Positions 1 through 9,369 of a stretch of 64,000 nucleotides of DNA are shown here, piece after piece. Origin of the DNA: Streptococcus mitis (GTDB lineage: Bacteria; Bacillota; Bacilli; Lactobacillales; Streptococcaceae). The translations under genes were made by a program, and so were the position numbers. Location: contig NZ_SWFJ01000011.1 of NCBI RefSeq assembly GCF_005144795.1, positions 1-64,000 of the forward strand, read 5' to 3'. The notes under the pieces are model-generated. The model did not search any database. It was not told where the DNA came from and saw only the letters and a program-made list of their open reading frames with translations. Position 1 is the first letter of the stretch, and each line of letters starts with the position of its first letter.

Positions 1-3000
1 GGTGTGCCACTTGTGTAAGTTGTTCCTGTTGGGATTTTCTTACCGTTTGCTTCACTTACTGGAATCTCTACTGATTCTCCTGGTTTACCACTTCCGTCAT
101 TGTACTTCGGTGTGTAATCATCTTTATCACGGTTGACTACTGTTACAGTGACTGGGACTTCCTCTTCTGATCCATCTGGATATCTTACGAGAACTTTGCC
201 TGTTACTTTATCACCTGGATTCTTATCTGATGGAATGGTTACTGTTACTTTTCCTGTAGTTTTATCTACTGTGATGATTCCTGGTGTGCCACTTGTGTAA
301 GTTGTTCCTGTTGGGATTTTCTTACCGTTTGCTTCACTTACTGGAATCTCTACTGATTCTCCTGGTTTACCACTTCCGTCATTGTACTTCGGTGTGTAAT
401 CATCTTTATTTGGACGTCCTACGACTACTGGAACATTTACTGTATCATGTGAACCATCTGGGTATGTGACTTTCACTACCGCATTTCCGACATTACCTGA
501 TGTATTTGTTGACGGTTTACTTTGTACCGTTAAAGTTCCTGGAGCAAAGTTTTGTACTTTAGCCTTCACTTCATCATCCGTAATGTTATGGTTATACGGA
601 ACTGTTAAGGTTTCTCCTGTTGGGTTGTGAGCGTCCGCTTGGCTTCGTACTGTAATTCTAATTTGTTTTGTAGTTAAACGATTGTTTTTATCGTACGCCT
701 TAATTGTTACAGTATAATAACCTACTCCTGCTGTTGGTGTTCCTGTAATTTGGTTGTTCGCATATCTTAATCCTGCTGGTAAATTAGTTACTTCAATCGG
801 ATTATTATCGCGCATTCCTACTCCACCTGTATTATCTACAGCTGTTACTGGAATTGGCGTAATAGATTCATTTTTCGTTACTGTTGCGCTTTCCGCTGTA
901 ATTGTTGGTCCTGTTACGTCGGTTACTGTAACTGGTACATTTACATTGTCAAATGTTCCATCTGGGTATGTGACTTTCACTACCGCATTTCCTGCGTTTC
1001 CTGCATTCGCTGTTGATGGTCTACTTACAATTGATAAAGTTCCTGGGCCTGCATTACTTACTTTTGCTTTTAATTCCGCATCTGTAATGGTATGGTTTTG
1101 ATTTACAGTTAATCCTGCTCCTGTTGGATTGTGAGCGTCCGCTTGGCTCCGTACTGTAATTGTGATTGTTTTTGTAGCCATATTCCCATTTTTGTCATAG
1201 GCTTTAATGGTTACTGTACTATTTCCAGGCGCTCCAGTCGGTGTTCCTGTAATTCGATTATTCGCATATGTTAATCCTGATGGTAATCCTGTTACTTCGA
1301 TCGGATTATTATCGCGCATTCCAACTCCACCTGTATTATCTACAGCTGTTACAGAAATTGGAGTGATTTGTTCACGGCTTGTTACTGTAGCATTACCTGC
1401 TGTGATTGTTGGTGGTATATTGTCACGTTTAGTTACAGTAAAAGTAAAGCTCACTGGTGCCGCTCTGTGATTAGCATTATCCGTAGCATTAAAAGTAATT
1501 GTATTAGTCTTACCAACATCTTCTGCCGTTGTTGTAATCGTAATAGTTCTTATTTTTTCAGTATCAGTGTCTGTTGGTGAAGTTACAGATGCTTTCCCTG
1601 AAAAGACCCTAGTACCGTATTTTGTTAGAAAATCATTAGCATCAAGATTAACATGTTTATTATCTCTTGCTGTTACTGTAAAGGTTACATTTTGTCCTTC
1701 AACTACTGTTTGATTAGCTGGTGTAATAGCTAATGTTGGAGCTTGTGTGTCTGGTGCTTCTGTTGGTGTAACTGGATCACTTTTCTCAGAAACTACAACT
1801 CCGCCATTGTCAACCGTTGTTTCAGCTTTAAGAGGATTTCCTGGTAAAGCTCCGGACACTGTAATTCTTGCAGTTGTCCCATTTGATGTCCCTTGTCCAA
1901 TTACACGATCTCCATCATATAATTTTACAACAGATCCATTTTTAACCCCGCTGCCTACATTAACTTCTATTGTTTGATTTGTTAAGCCTTTTTTGTTCAC
2001 TACGCTCGTTGTAATCGTCGGTTTTTTAGGGTTAACCGTAAAGTGAACTTTTCCATCTGATCCTGAATTTGCATCTTTTGATGTAGAGCCATCTTGGTAT
2101 CTTGCAATTGCTGTATAAGTAAACTTACCAGCATTTGCTGTACTTGGAGAATTATTTCCTTCCCAACTCCAGCTCATTCCAGCAGGGAAATCTCCACTGC
2201 CCTTACGCGTAATATATTTATCCGCTACAGGATTACCAGTGTTTGGAATGGTGTCTCCTACAACTTTTGTATGTCTGCTACCTTGGATAGGATATAGTTT
2301 TGCTTGTTTTTCTCTTAAGGTTGGTTGTACTGGTTGGTCTGGATAATCTGTATATTTTGGTTCACTTGCATCTTTTCCTGAAATGAATGTATATGCTTGG
2401 TTTGTAGTAAGTCCAAATGTACCAACAACTGCTAATGCAAAGGCCTCTCTTACCTGATCATCTGTTACTCCAGCTTTTAGCTTAGCTTTCACTTGCATGT
2501 GAATCGCAGAATCTCTATCCTCTGTTTTAACCCCAAAACCATAAGAGTATCGATTAAATTTGCTTTCCGTTCTTGTTACCGCATGAATTAAAAGTGGATC
2601 ATTGCTATTCCCCTTAAAAGTATCACGCATATCTCGATTATATTCACCGTTATGTCTAATATCTAAAGCATTGAAATACGTTAATTTTCTCCAACCTGAA
2701 CCATAATCAGTTGAATTATTTAAGAAATTAACATTATGAGTAGCAGTTCTAGTAAAGTTTTCTGGATTTTGAGAAAGCGTTCCAGAGTTACCATTTCTCG
2801 TATAAGTTTCAAATTTTAAATCTCTTAAAGTATTACCTTTATAAAGACCCTCGCTTGTTAAATCTAAAATTTGAGGTGGTAAAATTAATCGATAGATTTG
2901 ATATCTACTTAGGTGCGCCATTGAGGCACCATCATTATTGAAGAAAACATCATAAACTACATAACGTTCTCCATCGATTGTTGTCGTTTTAGCGAACATA
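1..3000 (-). pseudogene. Distal part of large YSIRK-type surface protein (frame-shifted, runs off left edge)
   Basis: I read this minus frame codon by codon from 2999 down to 3 and found no stop, so about 1000 residues are open and continue beyond the window. It starts in the frame of MFAKTTTIDGERYVVYD, which is -1 relative to the N-terminal ORF at 3002-4066, so the two are one gene split by a frame change. The first roughly 250 residues form a globular adhesin-like region. They are followed by Ig/cadherin-like beta domains, including a 168-residue unit present twice (DNA offset 504 bp, about 457-960 and 961-1440), and then YPDG-type long Rib repeats of 94 residues (offset 282 bp; copies at 1-125 and 283-407 are almost identical). 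The anchor is outside the window. It is an adhesin-like wall protein; the ligand is unknown. It could still be expressed by recoding or phase switching. Confidence 0.8.
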
Positions 3001-3014
3001 TCTACTTTTTTTCG
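2997..3014 (-). other. Frame-change site: slippery heptamer A_AAA_AAG followed by TAG
   Basis: On the minus strand the codons are ACC GAA AAA AAG TAG, then ATATG. A run of seven A (3006-3012) ends in G. The zero frame contains the exact heptamer A AAA AAG, the class used by dnaX and IS recoding sites, with a stop immediately after it. A -1 slip gives E-K-K-V-D-M-F-A and joins the long downstream frame. An eighth A would also restore the frame. I see no strong pseudoknot or Shine-Dalgarno stimulator. Confidence 0.6.
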
Positions 3015-4066
3015 GTATATTCTCTTAATCCATTTCTAACGACTCTGCTTCCATCACTCGCACGGTGACGTTGATAAATCAATAAGTTGTCACTTGAATC
3101 CCATCTTGAAGAAATTGAAGCCGCTCTTACATTTGTTCCTTCTTCAATTTTATTTCCGTTACGTGGGTCATTCTTACCTGAAGTTAGACGCAAAGTCGCT
3201 ATCTTGACAGAATTAAATGTTCTTTTTACACGCTGATTCAAATCCTCAAGTTCATTAGATGTTACCCTAGTATTTGTCAATAACCCTTGAGCAAGTGAGA
3301 GAACTTCATTGGCTTTTTCCAACACTTCTTTAGTTGTTTCATTTTCAGGCAAATCAAGAAGCGCAGCTTGTAATTGATCAGTAGATAATTTTAAAGATTC
3401 TTTTTTCTCTGTTATGCTTTTATCAGCTTCCTTGTTTTGAGAAGTAGATTTTTCAGCTTCACCTAGTTCAGAAGTAATTTTATTATCTTTGACTTCAGTC
3501 TTGTTCTCAGTTGCAGTTTCTTGAACCTTGCTTGATTCTTTAGTAGCATTTGATAAGACAGTTAAGTCACTTTCTAAAAGGGAAAGTAGTTCATCTACAT
3601 CCTTCTGTGTTGCAGTATCACTATCTAGTAGGGCTTGTCCTTTTTGAACTCTGTCCTTAATCGGAGAAATAACTGACTTGTCAAGATCTGATTTCGATGA
3701 AAGAGTAGTCTTTAACTCTTCAACTACTTTTTTTAATTTCGCTTTATCAACCACTTTGACAACGTTTTCATTTTTGGTTGTCGTCTTCTTCTCCAAAGGA
3801 TTCTGTGCAGCTTCTACTTTGATAACAGTAGGTTGTTGAATCTCTGCGAGTGATTTATTCTTCTCTTTTTGATTATGCACATCTGTGGTATTTTGTGAGT
3901 TGTTTTCAATCACACTATCCGCACTAGCAACACGCGCACCCAAAAACATCAGTGCTGCAACAGCCACTGACGCCGCACCAAAGCTATATTTACGAATAGA
4001 GAAGCGTAGAACCTTTTCACGTTGGTGACGCTTTACTCTACTTAGTGAATTCGATTTGTTTTCCAT
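3002..4066 (-). CDS. N-terminal part of YSIRK-signal surface protein
   Basis: 354 residues. The N-terminus has a YSIRK-G/S type signal (FSIRKYSFGAASVAVAALMF, about residues 22-45) with likely cleavage after ASA near residue 49, which directs secretion at the division septum in streptococci. A Lys/Glu/Ser-rich low-complexity and helical segment follows (about 50-260), then a conserved segment (about 280-354) that ends abruptly at TAG (3002-3004). The next in-frame domain continues in the -1 frame (see 1-3000). The start has a strong Shine-Dalgarno (AAGGAGG) and a promoter about 130 bp upstream. Taken alone it would be secreted and unanchored; it is better read as the 5' part of a frame-shifted wall protein gene. 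Confidence 0.85.
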   Translation of the reverse strand: MENKSNSLSRVKRHQREKVLRFSIRKYSFGAASVAVAALMFLGARVASADSVIENNSQNTTDVHNQKEKNKSLAEIQQPTVIKVEAAQNPLEKKTTTKNENVVKVVDKAKLKKVVEELKTTLSSKSDLDKSVISPIKDRVQKGQALLDSDTATQKDVDELLSLLESDLTVLSNATKESSKVQETATENKTEVKDNKITSELGEAEKSTSQNKEADKSITEKKESLKLSTDQLQAALLDLPENETTKEVLEKANEVLSLAQGLLTNTRVTSNELEDLNQRVKRTFNSVKIATLRLTSGKNDPRNGNKIEEGTNVRAASISSRWDSSDNLLIYQRHRASDGSRVVRNGLREYTEKK

Positions 4067-4193
4067 TTTTCCTCCTTATGTCAAAACACAAAATCAAATT
4101 AAAAAGCAATTTTTATAGCTAATCCCAAGTAGGAATATAACCATAAAAAATCACTATGATGAGCATTTTACACATCACAGCTATTACAGCTCG

Positions 4194-4222
4194 ATTATAC
4201 CACAATCAACATATTTAATCAA
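4194..4222 (-). promoter_or_regulatory. Sigma-A promoter of the YSIRK surface gene
   Basis: Minus-strand -35 TTGATT (4217-4222), 17-bp spacer, -10 TATAAT (4194-4199). The predicted leader to the ATG at 4066 is about 120 nt. The rest of the 4067-4441 gap is very AT-rich; apart from this promoter and the ytxH terminator I see nothing in it. Confidence 0.65.
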
Positions 4223-4364
4223 ATATGTAGCGTTATACTGATTAAAATTATAGGAAAATGCATATTTAAATATAATATTATAAATATATTAAAATATTGT
4301 GTAGCAAAAACAAATCTATTCATAGAAAAAGTATACTAATTTCTTTTTAATCAAGGTTTTATCT

Positions 4365-4420
4365 ACATAAAAAACCTATAAGCTCTATAGAGATATAATC
4401 CACTAGAGAGTTTATAGGAT
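4365..4420 (-). terminator. Intrinsic terminator after the ytxH-like gene
   Basis: Inverted repeat CCTATAA (4375-4381) / TTATAGG (4412-4418), followed on the minus strand by a run of six T. It ends the hprK-lgt-DUF948-ytxH transcript. Confidence 0.6.
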
Positions 4421-4441
4421 CTAGAATAGTTACTATTTATT

Positions 4442-4831
4442 TTATTCTTCTGTTATGTCAATAACAATCTCTTCTGATTCATCAAGAGTTTCGGCCTTTT
4501 CTTGCCATTGCTCCTTGAGATTATTGAATCGATCTTTTGATGCTTCTGTCGCTTGACGAGCACATGATTTGGCTTGAGCAAGTACACTGTCCACAGTAAT
4601 TTCACCTGACTCAACCTGTTCTTTGGTTTTAAGAACAAAATCTGTAGCCTGCTCCTTGACTTCTGTCAGTTTTTCACAGACTTGCTCCTTGGCATACTCA
4701 GGATCTTCTCTCAAATCATCCAGAAAATCTTGAGCCTGACTGCAAACTTGTTTGCCCTTATCGCTTGTTAAAAACAAGGCAAGAGCTGCACCTGAAACGG
4801 TTCCTAAAAGGATTGAGGATAGTTTACCCAT
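4442..4831 (-). CDS. YtxH domain-containing envelope protein
   Basis: 129 residues. A single N-terminal hydrophobic segment (LSSILLGTVSGAALALFLTS, about 4-23) is followed by a long charged amphipathic helix rich in Lys/Glu/Gln. This is the YtxH/gas-vesicle-like small membrane protein pattern. It lies just 15 bp after a DUF948 gene, a pairing common in Firmicutes, and both follow hprK and lgt in one apparent operon. The function is not established; these proteins are associated with envelope or general stress. Two cysteines (30 and about 52) are of unknown significance. The terminator downstream marks the operon end. Confidence 0.8.
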   Translation of the reverse strand: MGKLSSILLGTVSGAALALFLTSDKGKQVCSQAQDFLDDLREDPEYAKEQVCEKLTEVKEQATDFVLKTKEQVESGEITVDSVLAQAKSCARQATEASKDRFNNLKEQWQEKAETLDESEEIVIDITEE

Positions 4832-4846
4832 AAGGATTCTCCTTTT

Positions 4847-5230
4847 TTATTTTTTGAAAAATTTACTTGCAAGACGAAGAGCTGACAAACTTGCACCAGT
4901 CTTGAGTGTTTTCGAACCAGCTGATGAAGCTTTCTTGCTCAAGACACGCGCATGGTCATTGAGGTCTGAAACAGATAGAGATAAATCTGCAACAGCACTA
5001 AAGAGTGGATCAATCGTTGCCACCTTGGCATTGATATCATCTGCCAAGACATTGACCTTAGCTAGTAATTCATTGGTATGATGCAAGGTCACATCCACAT
5101 CTGAAGTCAAGGTTTTAATCGTCTTTTCTGTTTCATCAATCACACGTCCAAGCTTTTGTACAGTAATAATTAGATACACTAAAAATACAATCAAAGCAAG
5201 GGCTACAAGAATATATGCAACTTCTAACAT
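4847..5230 (-). CDS. DUF948 membrane-associated protein
   Basis: 127 residues. One N-terminal transmembrane helix (VAYILVALALIVFLVYLIITV, about 4-24) precedes a long coiled-coil-prone cytoplasmic or extracytoplasmic region (KLGRVIDETEKTIKTLTSDV onward) and a basic C-terminus. This matches the DUF948 family, often encoded next to YtxH-type proteins as here. The start codon abuts the lgt stop (lgt ends at 5231), so translation is probably coupled. No enzymatic motif is visible and the role is unknown. Confidence 0.8.
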   Translation of the reverse strand: MLEVAYILVALALIVFLVYLIITVQKLGRVIDETEKTIKTLTSDVDVTLHHTNELLAKVNVLADDINAKVATIDPLFSAVADLSLSVSDLNDHARVLSKKASSAGSKTLKTGASLSALRLASKFFKK

Positions 5231-6019
5231 TTACTTTTCCTCCTCTGAAATATAGTAAGGGGCCTTCTTTCGATTTTGATATAGAATGATAAAAATACCG
5301 AGACCGATAAGGACAACTGATAGCCACTGAGATACTCGAAGACCAAAGAACATGAGGCTATCTGTTCGCATGCCTTCGATGACCATACGACCAAAACCAT
5401 ACCAAATCAAGTAAAAGGCAGTGATATGACCTCGTCTGAGGCTCTTCCATTTTCGTCTGAATATCAGAATCAAGGCAAAGCCAAGCAAATTCCATAAGGA
5501 CTCATAAAGGAAGGTCGGTTGACGGTAGCTCCCATCAATATACATCTGGTCACGGATAAAGCCAGGTAGATAATCCAGATTATCCACTGCTGCACCATAA
5601 GCTTCTTGGTTAAAGAAATTGCCCCAGCGCCCCAGACTTTGGGCAATCATGACGCTGGGCGCCGCAATGTCTAGAAAATCCCAAGTATTGATGAGTTTGC
5701 GATCAGCAAAGATGTAGAGTACAAGAGCCCCAGTTATTAAACCACCATAGATGGCCAAACCACCATTCCAAATGGCAAAAATTTCTCCCAAGTTCTGACT
5801 ATAGTAATCAAAACGGAAAATAACATAGTAGAGACGAGCTCCTAAAATAGCCAGAGGAAAGGCTACTAAGATAAAATCTAAAATATCGTCTGGTATGATC
5901 TTCTTCCTAGGCGCTTCTTTCATGGTCAAATAAACCGCAAGAATCAAGCCTGTCACAATACACAAAGCATACCAACGAATGGCTATAGGGCCTAGATGAA
6001 TAGCAATTGGATCAAGCAT
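5231..6019 (-). CDS. lgt: Phosphatidylglycerol--prolipoprotein diacylglyceryl transferase
   Basis: 262 residues from the ATG at 6019. It transfers the diacylglyceryl group of phosphatidylglycerol to the lipobox cysteine of prolipoproteins in the cytoplasmic membrane, the first step of lipoprotein maturation (Etrx2 in this window is a likely substrate). Seven or so hydrophobic segments are evident, and the family signature [13 protein letters not shown] with its essential Arg is present, as are the N-terminal IRWYA and C-terminal [10 protein letters not shown] motifs. An upstream TTG-initiated reading (MLRTRC) is open but lies inside hpr[11 protein letters not shown] matches the family N-terminus. 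The ATG overlaps the hprK stop by 8 bp, so the two are coupled. Confidence 0.97.
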   Translation of the reverse strand: MLDPIAIHLGPIAIRWYALCIVTGLILAVYLTMKEAPRKKIIPDDILDFILVAFPLAILGARLYYVIFRFDYYSQNLGEIFAIWNGGLAIYGGLITGALVLYIFADRKLINTWDFLDIAAPSVMIAQSLGRWGNFFNQEAYGAAVDNLDYLPGFIRDQMYIDGSYRQPTFLYESLWNLLGFALILIFRRKWKSLRRGHITAFYLIWYGFGRMVIEGMRTDSLMFFGLRVSQWLSVVLIGLGIFIILYQNRKKAPYYISEEEK

Positions 6020-6947
6020 TAGGCACCTCGTTCTGAGCAATAAGATTTGTCAAGCGTTCTTCGAACAAACGCGTCGCATCAAAGCCCATTTCCTTAGCAC
6101 GATAATTCATGGCAGCTGCCTCAATCACAACAGAGATATTACGACCTGTTTTCACTGGAATGCGGATACGAGGAATGGCTACGCCAGAAATTTCAAGTTC
6201 CTCTGCATTGTTTCCAAGACGATCAAAGGTCTTATGCGTATCATAGTTTTCCAAGTAAACAGCTAGCTGGACTTGTGAAGAATCCTTGACCGCACTCGCA
6301 CCGTAGAGGCTCATAATATCGATAATCCCAACCCCACGAATTTCAATCAAGTGTTTCAAGATTTCAGCAGGTTCTCCCCAAAGAGTTAATTCATCCTTAG
6401 AATAAATATCTACCCGATCATCTGCCACTAAGCGGTGACCACGTTTGACAAGCTCCAGACCTGTCTCACTCTTACCGATACCACTATCACCTTGAATCAA
6501 GACACCCATCCCATAAATATCCATCAAAACACCATGAACACTGGTACGTTCTGCCAAACGAGAATCAAGGTAATTAGATAACTCTCCAGACAAACGACTG
6601 GTCGCCGTACGGCTGGTTAAAATGGCAATCTTACACTCTCTAGCTGCCTTTAACATTTCTTCTGGAACCACCAAACCACGAGCAACAATGACTGCTGGTG
6701 TCTCAGGTAGAAACATTTTTTTCAAAACTTGGTAACGGTTGTGAGAGGACATTGAAACGAGATAGGACCACTCCTTCATTCCCAAGAGCTGGATTCGCTC
6801 TGGCGTGTAGTAGTCAAAATAGCCCGTCATTTCAAGACCAGGTCGCGTAATATCCGCGGTATTGATTTCCTTTTCAAGTAATTCTGGTTCGCCATAGACA
6901 ATGTCTAGTCTAAGCTTTTCAATCACTTCTTTTACTAAAACCGACAT
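6012..6947 (-). CDS. hprK: HPr kinase/phosphorylase
   Basis: 311 residues from the ATG at 6947, which gives the usual [12 protein letters not shown] start; the TTG-initiated extension (MKEEM) is not needed. The bifunctional enzyme phosphorylates Ser46 of HPr with ATP or PPi and dephosphorylates it, setting CcpA-dependent catabolite repression. The Walker A loop [11 protein letters not shown] and the family motif [16 protein letters not shown] are intact. It leads the lgt-DUF948-ytxH transcript. An extended -10 (TGATATAAT, -10 at 6979-6984) lies just upstream, with an AAGGAGG ribosome site. Its product links to the cre-like sites seen at bgaA, glk, nagB and the choline-binding gene. Confidence 0.97.
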   Translation of the reverse strand: MSVLVKEVIEKLRLDIVYGEPELLEKEINTADITRPGLEMTGYFDYYTPERIQLLGMKEWSYLVSMSSHNRYQVLKKMFLPETPAVIVARGLVVPEEMLKAARECKIAILTSRTATSRLSGELSNYLDSRLAERTSVHGVLMDIYGMGVLIQGDSGIGKSETGLELVKRGHRLVADDRVDIYSKDELTLWGEPAEILKHLIEIRGVGIIDIMSLYGASAVKDSSQVQLAVYLENYDTHKTFDRLGNNAEELEISGVAIPRIRIPVKTGRNISVVIEAAAMNYRAKEMGFDATRLFEERLTNLIAQNEVPNA

Positions 6948-7040
6948 CATTTCCTCCTTCAAATGAGTTCTTCCCTCTATTATATCAAATTGTAGGAGGA
7001 TATTTCAGATTTTTGCAAGCTTTGGAGTATTTATTTAAAA

Positions 7041-7068
7041 GAAAAAGACTAGATTTCTCTAGCCTTTC
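7041..7068 (-). terminator. Intrinsic terminator after rpsU
   Basis: Minus-strand stem AGGCTAGA, GAAA tetraloop, TCTAGTCT (one G-T pair), followed by TTTT. It separates rpsU from hprK. Confidence 0.7.
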
Positions 7069-7076
7069 ATTTCTAA

Positions 7077-7253
7077 TTAGAATTTTTTACGTTTACGAGC
7101 TGCTTCTGATTTACGTTTACGTTTTACAGAAGGTTTTTCATAGAATTCACGTTTGCGTGTTTCTTGAAGAGTACCAGCTTTAGTAACCGCACGTTTGAAA
7201 CGACGAAGTGCGTCGTCAAGAGATTCATTCTTACGTACTACTGTTTTAGACAT
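7077..7253 (-). CDS. rpsU: 30S ribosomal protein S21
   Basis: 58 residues from the ATG at 7253 ([20 protein letters not shown]), the normal S21 length. A TTG-initiated reading adds eight residues but lies in the ribosome-binding region (GGGAG). The C-terminus is strongly basic ([15 protein letters not shown]), as in Firmicutes S21. The protein joins the 30S platform near the 3' end of 16S rRNA and aids initiation on Shine-Dalgarno messages. It has its own strong promoter and terminator, so it is monocistronic. Confidence 0.97.
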
Positions 7254-7287
7254 TTTTTTCACTCCCTTCAAGTTCAATATCTATTAT

Positions 7288-7316
7288 ATTCTACACGTAA
7301 AAGGAATAATTGTCAA
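7288..7316 (-). promoter_or_regulatory. Strong sigma-A promoter of rpsU
   Basis: Minus-strand -35 TTGACA (7311-7316, perfect), 17-bp spacer, -10 TAGAAT (7288-7293). The leader is about 30 nt. Confidence 0.75.
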
Positions 7317-7403
7317 GAAAAAATGCGGTTTAATTTTGATTTTTTCTGCCATTTATACAAGTCGTGAAAGCATTAAATAGAAAAACTGAAAGAGTTCACT
7401 TTT

Positions 7404-8111
7404 TTATTTTTCAAGTAAACTAAGCGCTTCAGCATCTGCGATGATGGTCACATTCGGGTGATTTTGTAGGCTACTTGCTGGCAAACTCTCAGTCACTGGA
7501 CCAGACACGGTTCCAGCAATAGCTTCTGCTTTCGACTCACCGTAAGCAAATAGAAGGATAGACTTGGCATCCAAGATATTCTTAATCCCCATTGAAATGG
7601 CTTGGGTTGGGACGTCTTCAATCTTGTCAAAGAAACGTGCATTTGCTTCAATAGTAGACTGATCAAGATCTACAAGGTGTGTTTGACTGTCAAATGGAGT
7701 ACCAGGTTCATTAAATCCGATATGTCCATTGCGACCGATTCCCAAGATTTGGAGGTCAACTGGATGGTCGGCCAAAATTTGGTTGTAGCGTTCAACTTCA
7801 GCTTCAGCATTGTCCTTAACCCCACGAGGCAAGAAACTTTCTTTAAATGGTTTTTGGTTAAACAAGTTTTCTTGCATGAAGTAACGATAAGACTGTGGGT
7901 TGTCCCCATCAAGCCCTACATACTCATCTAGGTTGACACTGGTTAGATTTGAAAAATCAAGGTCGCTCTCAACAATTTCCTTGTAAAATTCAAGTGGACT
8001 GCTTCCTGTTGCAAGTCCTAGGGTTTGAGCGCCGTTGGCCAATTTTTCCTTCAAAATCTCAAAAGCAACTTTTCCACCTTCGATTTGGTTTTCAACTTTA
8101 ATAACTTTCAT
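7404..8111 (-). CDS. nagB: Glucosamine-6-phosphate deaminase
   Basis: 235 residues, the usual short Gram-positive form. It converts glucosamine-6-phosphate to fructose-6-phosphate and ammonia, feeding amino sugars from host glycans into glycolysis. Family motifs visible are [13 protein letters not shown] (sugar phosphate), VNLDEYVGL (catalytic Asp), [14 protein letters not shown] (catalytic His) and the C-terminal [10 protein letters not shown]. The ATG at 8111 has a GGAGG ribosome site. The promoter carries a NagR-type operator between -35 and -10 and a cre-like box just upstream of -35, so both amino sugar and glucose status probably control it. It diverges from queA. Confidence 0.97.
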   Translation of the reverse strand: MKVIKVENQIEGGKVAFEILKEKLANGAQTLGLATGSSPLEFYKEIVESDLDFSNLTSVNLDEYVGLDGDNPQSYRYFMQENLFNQKPFKESFLPRGVKDNAEAEVERYNQILADHPVDLQILGIGRNGHIGFNEPGTPFDSQTHLVDLDQSTIEANARFFDKIEDVPTQAISMGIKNILDAKSILLFAYGESKAEAIAGTVSGPVTESLPASSLQNHPNVTIIADAEALSLLEK

Positions 8112-8140
8112 CTTTTCATCCTCCGTTTTAATCTATATTT

Positions 8141-8169
8141 ATTATATGGTATAGACCAATTCTTGTCAA
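8141..8169 (-). promoter_or_regulatory. nagB promoter with NagR/GntR-type operator in the spacer
   Basis: Minus-strand -35 TTGACA (8164-8169) and -10 TATAAT (8141-8146) are 17 bp apart. The spacer holds TGGTCTATACCA (8147-8158), a one-mismatch version of the TGGTCTAGACCA palindrome bound by NagR/YvoA (GntR/HutC family). A repressor bound there would block polymerase directly. Confidence 0.7.
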
Positions 8170-8170
8170 G

Positions 8171-8184
8171 TGAAAACGATTTAA
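8171..8184. promoter_or_regulatory. cre-like site upstream of nagB
   Basis: TGAAAACGATTTAA matches the cre consensus TGWAANCGNTNWCA at 13 of 14 positions. It lies just upstream of the nagB -35, between nagB and queA. Confidence 0.45.
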
Positions 8185-8216
8185 TTTCTAAAAAAAGAGC
8201 GTCCAAACTTGAAACA

Positions 8217-8225
8217 TGTTATAAT
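8217..8225 (+). promoter_or_regulatory. Extended -10 promoter of queA
   Basis: TG-T-TATAAT at 8217-8225 with no convincing -35. Predicted transcription start is near 8232. Confidence 0.5.
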
Positions 8226-8261
8226 GGATAGGATTAGAACTTAGAAAGAATGAACAGATAT

Positions 8262-9290
8262 ATGAATACAGCTGATTTTGATTTCCACTTACCCGAGGAA
8301 TTGATTGCCCAAACGCCTCTTGAAAAACGAGATGCTTCTAAACTCCTCATTGTCAACCGTGAGACGGGAGAAATGCAGGATAAACACTTCCACTCTATTA
8401 TTGATATGCTGGAACCTGGCGATGCCCTTGTCATGAATGACACCCGCGTTCTCCCTGCCCGCCTCTATGGTCAAAAGGAAGAAACTGGAGGTCATGTGGA
8501 ACTTCTCCTGCTCAAAAATACTAGTGGAGATGAGTGGGAAGTTCTGGCTAAACCTGCCAAACGCCTCAAGGTCGGGACTCGTGTCAGCTTTGGTGATGGT
8601 CGCCTCAGCGCTGTCGTTACGGAAGAATTGACCCACGGTGGTCGTATTGTCCGCTTTGATTACCAAGGAATTTTCCTAGAAGTTTTGGAAAGTCTGGGTG
8701 AAATGCCGCTACCACCTTATATCCATGAAAAACTGGATGACCGCGAACGCTATCAAACTGTTTACGCCAAGGAAAGTGGCTCTGCTGCAGCACCTACTGC
8801 TGGTCTCCACTTCACCAAAGAACTGCTGGCAGAAATCCAAGCCAAGGGTGTTCATCTAGTCTATCTGACGCTTCATGTCGGGCTCGGAACCTTTAGACCC
8901 GTTTCAGTTGACAATCTGGACGAACATGAAATGCACTCAGAATTCTACCAACTTTCTGAAGAAGCAGCTACCACTCTTCGCTCTGTTAAAGAAAACGGTG
9001 GTCGTGTCATCGCTGTCGGAACTACTTCTATCCGCACCTTGGAGACTATTGGTTCCAAGTTTGATGGGCAAATCCAAGCAGATTCTGGCTGGACCAATAT
9101 CTTTATCAAACCTGGGTATGAATGGAAGGTCGTAGATGCCTTCTCAACCAACTTCCATCTGCCAAAATCAACTCTGGTCATGTTAGTTTCTGCCTTTGCA
9201 GGTCGCGAATTAGTCTTAGATGCCTACCACCATGCCATCCAAGAACACTACCGCTTCTTTAGTTTCGGTGATGCCATGTTTATCTATTAA
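8262..9290 (+). CDS. queA: S-adenosylmethionine:tRNA ribosyltransferase-isomerase
   Basis: 342 residues. It transfers and isomerises the ribose of SAM onto preQ1 in the wobble position of GUN-anticodon tRNAs to make epoxyqueuosine. Motifs seen are [13 protein letters not shown] near residue 60, [23 protein letters not shown] ([13 protein letters not shown]) and [17 protein letters not shown] at the C-terminus, all typical of QueA. I chose ATG 8262 ([17 protein letters not shown]), the family N-terminus; an in-frame ATG at 8250 would add MNRY and has AGAAAG directly before it, so it remains possible. It is one of few plus-strand genes here and stands alone between nagB and yihY. Confidence 0.96.
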   Translation: MNTADFDFHLPEELIAQTPLEKRDASKLLIVNRETGEMQDKHFHSIIDMLEPGDALVMNDTRVLPARLYGQKEETGGHVELLLLKNTSGDEWEVLAKPAKRLKVGTRVSFGDGRLSAVVTEELTHGGRIVRFDYQGIFLEVLESLGEMPLPPYIHEKLDDRERYQTVYAKESGSAAAPTAGLHFTKELLAEIQAKGVHLVYLTLHVGLGTFRPVSVDNLDEHEMHSEFYQLSEEAATTLRSVKENGGRVIAVGTTSIRTLETIGSKFDGQIQADSGWTNIFIKPGYEWKVVDAFSTNFHLPKSTLVMLVSAFAGRELVLDAYHHAIQEHYRFFSFGDAMFIY

Positions 9291-9299
9291 TTTTCATAA

Positions 9300-9353
9300 T
9301 CAAAAAACGCATATTATCAGGCATTATAAAACCTTGATAGTATGCGTTTTGTT
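9300..9353. terminator. Bidirectional terminator between queA and yihY
   Basis: Long hairpin with arms AAAACGCATA (9304-9313) and TATGCGTTTT (9341-9350). The minus strand has six T after it, serving yihY; the plus reading serves queA. Confidence 0.65.
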
Positions 9354-9369
9354 ATGGATAAAAAATGAA

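Noticed and set aside
754..1470. Plus-strand ORFs with valine/threonine repeats
   Set aside because: They mirror the repeats of the minus-strand adhesin; the minus frame is stop-free over 3 kb and has the YSIRK start.
3991..3998. TACGAATA, the competence cin-box core, on the plus strand
   Set aside because: It encodes part of the SIRK motif of the surface protein signal on the minus strand and has no gene positioned downstream on the plus strand.
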